Part shown: positions 19,901-26,400 of the stretch, piece after piece
Layout: every line of letters starts with the position of its first letter
Numbering within the stretch: position 1 is the first letter of the stretch
Translations under genes and position numbers: made by a program
Assembly: GCF_902825235.1 (NCBI RefSeq)
Contig: NZ_CADEAJ010000001.1
Span: 127,096 to 191,095 of the forward strand
DNA: 64,000 bases
Reading direction: 5' to 3'
Source: Bartonella vinsonii subsp. vinsonii
Lineage (GTDB): Bacteria > Pseudomonadota > Alphaproteobacteria > Rhizobiales > Rhizobiaceae
The notes under the pieces: generated by a model
What the model was told of the DNA's origin: nothing
The model's database searches: none
Seen by the model: the letters and a program-made list of their open reading frames with translations, nothing else

Positions 19901-21998
19901 CGCCAGGGATATCTCTACGTCTTGCTACAAAGGCTTTTTTTTCATCGCTCCATAACAAAGCATCGTGTTGTGCAATATTAATCTGATTGGTAATCTCATC
20001 CTTAATATTCTCGAAAGAAGAACTAACACCAGCAAAGGCAGCGGCTACATTATTATAGGTCGAATCAGAAACACTACCATCAGATGTGAAGGACTTAACC
20101 ATGAATGTAGGAGCTGTCCATTTGCCATTCGTATATTCAGCTCCGCCACCAAAATATTGTGCCGCATGCTGAGCAACTGTTTTCAAATCATTGCTAAAAG
20201 TAGTAACATTCTTATTGGTTTCAAAAAGCTGTGAACCATTTACTGCTTGATTTGAAGTTGCAGAGAGGTCCCCAGCCTTAACGTCTTTTATCTCTTTATT
20301 TCCAGCAGAAATACCAGTCGTGGTTATTTTGGGACCATTGACAATCACTAAGCCTGTTGCATCTAAGGTGGTACCACCCCCCATTTTTGCACTATTCAGT
20401 GTAACATTCTTGGCAAGATCGAATTTTAATTTATTGTCTTTATCGCCCTTTGTAATAGTAAGATTTTTACTTCCAACGGAAAAATCTACACCACTATTCA
20501 TAAGCACAGTTGTACCATTTGCATTATCAACAGATAATTTCCAACCGTTTTTTCTTACAACATCTTCTAAATCTTTTAATTGTCCAACATTTACTGCATC
20601 GGAAGGCTCAGAGCCCGCTGCTACGCCTGTAATTTGGCGCGTTATATTATTATCAAAATCACCAACACTCACTACACCATACGTACTTTTCCATTGCGCA
20701 TTGGTGTTTGTTGTAGATCCCTTCAGACTAGAAGCATACCCAAAAGCACCAGCAGCCCTGTTAGCTACAGAATCCCTTCCTAGTGCAATACCATCTTTAA
20801 CCGTCGCCTTAGAATCGACACCTAAAGCGATACTTCCAACCTCATTTGCTTTTGAATAGAAGCCTATAGAAATAGCTTTTTCAGCAAATGCATATGCACG
20901 GTGACCAAGAGCAGTCGCGCCATACCCTAGAGCTTTAGAAACAGCACCAACAGCTGTTGTATAATCACTCTTCGCGGTTGTATAATCACCCTCTCCATGC
21001 GTGCTCACATCATTATATTCACCACCGATTGCGACACTGCTTCGCCCCATAGCGTGAGCCATGTATCCTATAGAAATGCTATCTTGATGCAATGTCTCAG
21101 CACTATTGCCAATAGCAATCGAATCTACCCCACTTACTGAAGAATTTTTACCTATAACAATACCGTTATTCTTTTCCGCCTTTGCAGAAGGGCCTATAGC
21201 AATAGCAGAGCTAGCTGATACTATTGCATTAGCACCAATAGCAATCCCCTTTTCTTCATAACTCTTCGAGCTGTAACCAAAAGCTATTGCATAATCACCA
21301 ACTGCCAATACTCTATTTTTTTCATCAACATCCTGACCATTATTACCAGTAGTTCCAATACCACCGATTGCAATGCTATATGCACCTTCCGTTTTTGCCC
21401 CCCGCCCTAAAGCAACAGCATTATACGATCCTATCGCTGCTTCTGCCTTAACACCGATAACAACATTCCAACCGTCACCAACTTTTGCACCATTCCCGAT
21501 AACAACAACACCGACTACGCCTTTCCCACCCGCAACAGTCACATTGTCACCAATAAAAACAGACCCACTACTAGTGCCCACAGAAATCCCATCGCCCCAA
21601 ATACTATTGGCGCTTCCAGCACGTTGCATGCCATTAGTTGAAAAACTCCGTGAGAGATCAGTTACAGGGGTAACCCTCCCACTAAATCGAGAGTCCTCAC
21701 TCACATTATTTGCCTGTAGACCTTCAGCATTTGCTGTCACATCCACATTCATCACACCAGCATCTGCTGAACCAGATGTTGCTGCTTGCTCATTTACAGG
21801 TACAGACGAAGAAACTTCAGAAGATTTGGCTTTCTCATTTGCCTTAACATTCTTGGGTTGTACATCTCCAGCATTTACAGAAAAAACATTCGATAAGAAT
21901 GCAATCATTATAGCCAACGATAGCATCACTTTAACGAAAGAAAAACGAGAATTCTTTAAATTCCTCATTGCTGTTTGTATGGCATATAATTTTTTCAT
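13941..21998 (-). CDS. Trimeric autotransporter adhesin 1 (YadA/BadA type, 2685 residues)
   Basis: A giant surface adhesin. ATG 21998 (GGGGAA upstream) starts an extended signal, MKKLYAIQTAMRNLKNSRF, then the hydrophobic core VKVMLSLAIMIAFL ending VNAG; the longer frame to 22106 adds 36 residues with no signal character. A low-complexity segment precedes a YadA-like head (about 115-430) of repeats such as AIAIG and SIALG. The first neck is ITGVAAGSEPSDAVNVGQLK. A long stalk follows of repeated FGGGASYAEGKWTAP, AFAGVGSSITN, and GSQLY neck modules. The C-terminal 76 residues are the YadA anchor (RQAAAIGLAVSSLRY...GGHWGVGAG). It trimerises in the outer membrane. I see no Cys in the mature chain. 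Its signal and head differ from TAA 2 and 3. Confidence 0.92.
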   Translation of the reverse strand: MKKLYAIQTAMRNLKNSRFSFVKVMLSLAIMIAFLSNVFSVNAGDVQPKNVKANEKAKSSEVSSSVPVNEQAATSGSADAGVMNVDVTANAEGLQANNVSEDSRFSGRVTPVTDLSRSFSTNGMQRAGSANSIWGDGISVGTSSGSVFIGDNVTVAGGKGVVGVVVIGNGAKVGDGWNVVIGVKAEAAIGSYNAVALGRGAKTEGAYSIAIGGIGTTGNNGQDVDEKNRVLAVGDYAIAFGYSSKSYEEKGIAIGANAIVSASSAIAIGPSAKAEKNNGIVIGKNSSVSGVDSIAIGNSAETLHQDSISIGYMAHAMGRSSVAIGGEYNDVSTHGEGDYTTAKSDYTTAVGAVSKALGYGATALGHRAYAFAEKAISIGFYSKANEVGSIALGVDSKATVKDGIALGRDSVANRAAGAFGYASSLKGSTTNTNAQWKSTYGVVSVGDFDNNITRQITGVAAGSEPSDAVNVGQLKDLEDVVRKNGWKLSVDNANGTTVLMNSGVDFSVGSKNLTITKGDKDNKLKFDLAKNVTLNSAKMGGGTTLDATGLVIVNGPKITTTGISAGNKEIKDVKAGDLSATSNQAVNGSQLFETNKNVTTFSNDLKTVAQHAAQYFGGGAEYTNGKWTAPTFMVKSFTSDGSVSDSTYNNVAAAFAGVSSSFENIKDEITNQINIAQHDALLWSDEKKAFVARRRDIPGVKTEEEGLTQRLTSLTNGDISAGSTDAITGGQLFETNNKVATYLGGGASYEKGLWTAPTFMVKSFTSDGSVSDSTYNNVAAAFAGVSSSFENIKNEITNQINIAQHDALLWSDEKKAFVAERKNIPGMKPEGEGITQRLTSLTNGGIFSGSTDAITGDQLYSLGDKVAQSLGGNASYEKGSWTAPTFKVKSFTSDGGVSDSTYNDVAAAFEGVGTSFEKVKDSITNVKNEITQEIKNEITNVKGDSLVKQEPGTNHITIGADTDGDKIDIADKNSNKRTLTGIKSGVLSADSNEAVIGSQLFETNNKVATYLGGGASYAEGKWTDPTFKIKTVKEDGKTEDKDYHNVASAFEGIGTSITNVKNEITKEIKNEITNVKGDSLVKWDEGHQIIKIGAEKYGNTITIADKDGKGRTLSGLKAAEHNDEAVNKGQLDESLKKLSNSLQSDESAVVHYDKAGDENGTINYASVTFGGKEKPSVGLHNVADGKVAEGSHDAITGGQLYSLSSEVAKYFGGGASYAEGKWTAPSFKVKTVNEDGTKVEEKVYTDVASALSGVGSSITNVQNKVTEQVNNVIKKVESESFVQQDKTTYRLTIGAAVEGTEINIANKDKEDRILSGLKAATKDNEAVNKGQLDKSLQDLSNNLQSDESAVVHYDKTDDKNGSINYTSVTFGKGKSSTPVGLHNVADGKIVKGSHDAITGSQVNKIGEDIAQFLGGNATFNNGALTQPTYKLSYVDKDGVVTETSFQGVGTAFSGLDINIQNVNQRIKEVSQGVAQDSLSWDKETLAFVAKHGEEKTNSKITSLQNGTISENSTDAVNGSQLYSMGDTVAKYFGGNTTFKDGVFTAPTYKISNVSEDGKVTAHSYSDVGSAFEELDTNVKNVNNHLTNEVKKFEEKITNITQEVQGDALLWDKTKGAFVATHGKDKTNSKITSLQNGTISENSTDAVNGSQLYSMGDTIAKYFGGGASYAEGQWIAPTFTIKTVKEDGKTEDKNYNDVASAFAGVGSSITNVKNEITKQINNEIANVKGDSLVKKDSETNLITIGKEVEGTEINIVNKDQGDRTLSGLKAATKDNEAVNKGQLDESLKKLSTSLQSDESAVVHYDKTDDKNGSINYTSVTFGKGKSSTPVGLHNVADGKISDKSYDVINGSQINKISQDVAKFLGGDAKFSDGAFTEPTYKLSKVSTEGKVEEAEFKNVGSAFSGLDENIKNVNQRIKDVSESVAQDSLNWSKDAGAFVATHGEKDSKTNSKLTSLLDGAINDSSTDAVTGKQLYTLGSNVAKSLGGGASYAEGKWTAPSFTVKTVKDDGVTLEEKKYNTVAEALADVGASFTNIKNDITNVVSDSLVKQEKKGDPITIGKETDGTIINLQNKNNEGRSISGVIGGTISKDSNEAVNGSQLFTTNQNMTTVATNIAKTFGGGASYAEGKWIAPKFTVKTVKEDGSDVEEHSYESVAEAFAGVGTSFTNIQTEFKNEINKVVGDSLVKQDEKTQVIKIGGEKAGSEITIVNSDGVARSLSGVKAASLSETSTEAVNGSQLYSLNTTLAKYFGGSAEYKDGQWTAPSFKLTTYDDDGTSHEESYESVAAAFAGVSSSFTKLHNEISNNLEQNALLWSNEEKAFVALHGEGSKKEKSKLKSLLDGDIAEGSSEAVTGNQLYSLNQTLAQYFGGGAGYKEGQWTSPEFKVAQFKSDGSSDEKKIYHDVASAFDGVSDGMTKINDRIQDVEKNVASNGLNWNEDKGAYDAKHNGNSSKIINVAGGKIEKGSQEVVNGGQLWETNKKVKAVEDKVDTIDQQVKDIAHTVTDGVVSYDKDASGKKTNKVTLVGGTESDPVLIDNVADGTIEKGSHQAVNGGQLHDYTEKQMKLVLDDAKKYTDEQVGSVVNNAINEAKSYTDMKFETLSYAVEDVRKEARQAAAIGLAVSSLRYYDIAGSLSVSFGSGTWRSQSAIAFGAGYTSEDGNIRSNISVTSAGGHWGVGAGVTLRLR
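16491..16680. repeat. Repeat copy A in TAA 1 (partner at +1350 bases)
   Basis: Near-identical to 17841-18030, offset exactly 1350 bases (450 codons). It encodes the DGK...GLHNVADGK and VHYDKTDDKNGSINYT stalk modules. Confidence 0.8.
17841..18030. repeat. Repeat copy B in TAA 1
   Basis: The second copy of the 16491-16680 block. The displacement keeps the reading frame. Shorter blocks (for example 17031 and 17421, offset 390 bases) repeat nearby. Confidence 0.8.
19250..20120. repeat. Tandem 381-bp stalk repeat in TAA 1 (two full copies and a partial third)
   Basis: The same motif recurs at 19300, 19681, and 20062, a constant spacing of 381 bases (127 codons). Each unit encodes KSFTSDGSVSDSTYNNVA, ALLWSDEKKAFVA, LTSLTNG, and the neck ATYLGGGASYEKG. 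The two upper copies are almost identical in DNA; the lowest is more diverged (KSFTSDGGVSD). Confidence 0.85.
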
Positions 21999-23284
21999 GA
22001 AAAATTCCCCAACGAAAGAAATCAAGACATGAAAAAGACACATTTCTACGTTATCTATCAAGGAAGTGTGAGATTTTAGATTATCGTTTTTGTGGTGAGG
22101 TGTCATTTTGAGTCTCGTGTTGTGTGTATTTAAGAAGATCTAAGTAGAAAAATTGAATTTAATAAATATGCAAATGATCCGTTTAGATTCTAATGAGTGT
22201 TTGTGGTGTGGTTTATTGTTTGTGTTTCGTTGAAAGATTGAATGCCTTTCATTTTAGAATGATTAAGCTTTTAACAAATATAAAAAGTGATTTTTACGTG
22301 TTAATGAATTACTTTTTTGTTAAAAGAGAGTATTTCTTTGTGATATTAAAGTGAAATACTCTGAAATCTAAGTGGAATTTGATTTCTTTAGCTATATTTC
22401 TTTCTACTAAAATGAATATTAAAGCTGCGTCGAATCTTGGTGTTATTTTTTCTCTTTAAATTCATTACTTTTGTCCCCCTTCTGATATCGCTCACCCCAT
22501 CAAGAAGTGTTTATTTTAAACAAAATGAATCTTACTAATATACTATTTGTATAGTTGCAAGGTCTCAAATGAAATAGCAAGAAAAAAATGGGTTTGTTGT
22601 ATAAATTCTATCATTATGGATTCTAGTGTGTTATTTTTTCAACAAAATCACATATTATTTCTCTGAAACCTCAGAATTTCCATCCTCGTTAAGTGTTGTA
22701 CTTGTTTATGTGTAACTTAAATATTGTTTAACAAAAGTGATGGTGTTCAAGACTTTCATTAAAACCTTTGGCTTTTTAGCATCATCTCAATGCTATATGA
22801 AATCCATGCACATAAATCCCCAAAATCTCCTGACCTCCATAAATTAAATCTACCAAAAAAAATGCTCTTTTAGATATATCATCAGCACCTAAAGAGTATG
22901 AGACTGGTAAAATATATTTGAAGGTTATTATCCGATAAAAGGTTTATAATTTGTAAAATTTAGAAGACTCGTTTTGTGTATTTGAAAGGTAAAAGATACT
23001 GAGTTTGAAAAAGGACTTCTTTTCTAGAAAGTTTTAAAGCGAAAAACGCCTGTATTAGTCGCTTTCTTATTTTTTAAAGTTAATTGTAATCTTTTTGTAA
23101 AAATGGTTAATATTGCTTTAATTTAGCTGCTCATTTAAAAGAATGAAATGATCTTAAGTGATTGTGTGCTCTCTTGGAAGGTAATTTGCTTGTGCTTTCA
23201 ATATAATGAGTCTTATCAAGCGATATACCAGCTACAGAATAATAGAAAAATAGCCAGAAAATGAACTTCCTTAGCTCTGCTCAT
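21999..23284. other. Long non-coding leader between TAA 1 and TAA 2
   Basis: About 1.3 kb of very AT-rich DNA without a plausible gene on either strand. It must contain the TAA 1 promoter. It includes a 14-base string at 22553-22566 that also occurs just upstream of TAA 2 at 29306-29319. Confidence 0.55.
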
Positions 23285-23322
23285 AAAAAGCACACTCCAG
23301 CAAATCTTAGAGTGTGCTTTTT
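23285..23322. terminator. Strong hairpin terminator after TAA 2
   Basis: A perfect 13-bp stem AAAAAGCACACTC / GAGTGTGCTTTTT has a 12-base loop and T-rich flanks on both strands, about 125 bases after the TAA 2 stop. It is probably bidirectional, insulating TAA 1 from TAA 2. Confidence 0.8.
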
Positions 23323-23388
23323 ATCCGTAAAATTATGGAATTTTCTTCTGGGAAATTTTGACTTTAAGTATAATTGTCATTTATAAAA

Positions 23389-23422
23389 TTTTCGCCCTTG
23401 CCTCATCAGACAAGGGCGAAAA
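23389..23422 (-). terminator. First hairpin terminator after TAA 2
   Basis: A perfect 12-bp stem TTTTCGCCCTTG / CAAGGGCGAAAA with a 10-base loop starts 24 bases after the stop and is followed on the minus strand by TTTTAT. It shares its core with the hairpin after TAA 3. Confidence 0.8.
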
Positions 23423-23446
23423 TCTGTTAAGTTCCTGTTTTTCGTA

Positions 23447-26400
23447 TTATTTTATTTTCAGAGTTATTGCTCCACCTACTCCCCAATGACCGCCAGCACT
23501 TGTTGCAGAGAGATTAGAGCGGATTTTTCCATTTTCAGATGTATAACCAGCACCAAAAGCAAAAGCAGATTGTCCACGCCATGCACCGCTACCAAATGAA
23601 ACACTCAAAGATCCTGGTTCGTCGAAGTAACGTAGGTTGGATACTGCTAAACCAACGGCTGCCGCTTGTCTTGCCTCTTTGCGTACACTCTTAATGTCGT
23701 AACTTAAAATATTAAACTTTACGTCTGTATATTGCTTAGCTTGGTCAACGGCATTATCAATCGCATCAACAACGATATTTTTCACCCGTTGATCTGTGTA
23801 GTGCTTCGATTCATCAAGAACAATCTTCATCTGCTGCTCAGTATAATCATGCAGTTGCCCACCATTAATTGCCTCTTTCGAGCCTTTCTCAATGCGCCCA
23901 TCAGCAAGATTATCAATCATAACAGGTTCACTTTCATTTCCACCTTTTAGAGTGATCTTATTGGTTTTCTTTCCGTCTTCAGTTTTGTCATAATTAACAG
24001 CCCCATCAGAAAGATTATTAACCGTATTTTCAATATTATCAACTCTGTTTTCAATATTGGTAACTGTCTCACCAATATTGGTAACCGTAGCGGAAATATT
24101 GTCAACTCTTTTTCCGATATGCTCAATATCTTTTTCAACACCTGCGACACGTTCGTTGGTCTGCCAAAGTTGTCCACCATTGACCGCATCTTTTGAACCT
24201 TCTACAATCTTACCATCAGCTACATTGACAATCTTACTTGGCTGACCGCTATGGCTAGCATCATAAGCTCCCTTCCAATCATCCCACTTTAAAGCATCGG
24301 AAGCTACCTTGTCGATGACATGATCAATACGATTGTTCATGTTGATCATACCGCTATTAACACCATCAAGCGCTTCAGCAACATTATTGTAGCTTTTCTC
24401 AACAGTCGTACCATCAGCATTGAGTTGTGCAACTTTGAAATTGGGAGCAGTCCAATTTCCATCCTTATAGCCAGCACCACCGCCGAAATACGCAGCCAAT
24501 TGGTTACTCATGACATAGAGTTGATTACCTGTAATGGCATCGGTTGAGTTAGCAGCAATTCTACCATCTTTGACATTCAGAAGAGCTACTGGTCCAGTGC
24601 TGTTCTTACCTCCCAAGGTCACACGATTATAATCAACAACACCATCTTCTTTATCATAGAGAACTGCTGCCGCACTTGCTGTTTCAATATTTTTAGAAAT
24701 CTTCTCTATGCTTTTATCAAGTTGATCTTTGTTAACAGCTTCATCACCCTTTTCTGCTTCTTTCACACCAGAAATAGTGCGTCCTACACCACCAACACCT
24801 GCAATATTGATCTCAGTCCCAGCTGTTGCCTTACCAATCGTGATAATCCCTGATGCCCCTCCCTGTTGTTGCACAAGATTATTCTTTCCCATTTCGGAAA
24901 TCTTACCATCAAGATTTGCAATGGAAATATTCACGCCAGTGAAAGCATCCGTAACATTACGATATGTCTGATCCTTAATAACGAAGGTTGGTTTAATACC
25001 ATTCACTACATCTGTACTGCCACCAAAATAGTTCGATATATTTGTACTTATATCATGAACACTATCACCCAACTCATTAAGCTTTTGATTGGTTTGATAG
25101 AGCTGCGAACCATTGATGGCATCGGTTGAATCTCTAGCAATGTCTCCATTCGCAAGAAACTTAAGTTTGCTGTTGTCTTTTTCTCCATTTTGTCCATGCT
25201 GTGCTACAAATGCCTGTTCATCCTCACTCCACAACAAGGCATCACCTTTTACCACTTGTGAAATATTATTGATTTGTTGTGTAAAGTCATTTGCTACATT
25301 TGTGAGATGGTCATTCACATTGTTGATATTTTTATCAAGCCCTACCAAAGCATCTCCCACATTATTAAAGTCACGATTTTCCGGTGTTCCATCTTCAGAA
25401 ATGCGCGATAAATGATAGAGCGGACCGAACAAGATACCATCCTTAAATTCCGCACCTCCACCAAAAATGTATGCTACACCTTCAGATATTTTATTAATCT
25501 GACTGCCATTGATCGCATCAAGCGAATTTTTAGCAATTGTACCAGCTTGTACATTATGGAGAGCAACCGGTGCTCTAGTCTTATCACCCCCTAAAGTGAT
25601 ACTATTATAATTAACACTGTCATCTTCATCTTTATCATAGAGAACTGCAAAATCATTCACATTCTTAATATTATTATTAATCTCTGCAATACGGCCATCG
25701 AGTTGTTTTTTATTAACAGCCTCATCATCTGCCTCCGCTGCTTTCACGCCGGAAATTGTACGAGCTTCACCATCATTATTTGCAATATTGATTTCAGTAC
25801 CACCCGTTGCCTTACCAACGGTGATAAGAGAATTCTCTCCTTCTTGCTTGACAAGGCTATTTTTTGCCGCATTGGCAATCTGATTAGAAATCTCCGTGAT
25901 AGAATTATTAACACCCTCAAATGCAGATATAACAGTATTATGTTCTTTTCCTTGAATCGTATAAGATGGTCCAATACCATTAATTATATCTACGTCACCA
26001 CCAAAAATATCCGATATCTTTTGAGAAATTTGGAAAAGCTGCGAACCATTGATGGCATCGGTTGAATCGCTAGAAATGTCTCCATTCGCAAGAAACTTAA
26101 GTTTGCTGTTGTCTTTTTCTCCATTTTGTCCATGCTGTGCTACAAATGCCTGTTCATCCTCACTCCACAACAAGGCATCACCTTTTACCACTTGTGAAAT
26201 ATTATTGATTTGTTGTGTAAAGTCATTTGCTACATTTGTGAGATGGTCATTCACATTGTTGATATTTTTATCAAGCCCTACCAAAGCATCTCCCACATTA
26301 TTAAAGTCACGATTTTCCGGTGTTCCATCTTCAGAAATGCGCGATAAATGATAGAGCGGACCGAACAAGATACCATCCTTAAATTCCGCACCTCCACCAA

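Noticed and set aside
20320..22032. Plus-strand frames of 100-220 codons antisense to the TAA genes
   Set aside because: They are shadows of repetitive coding sequence with no start signals or family features.
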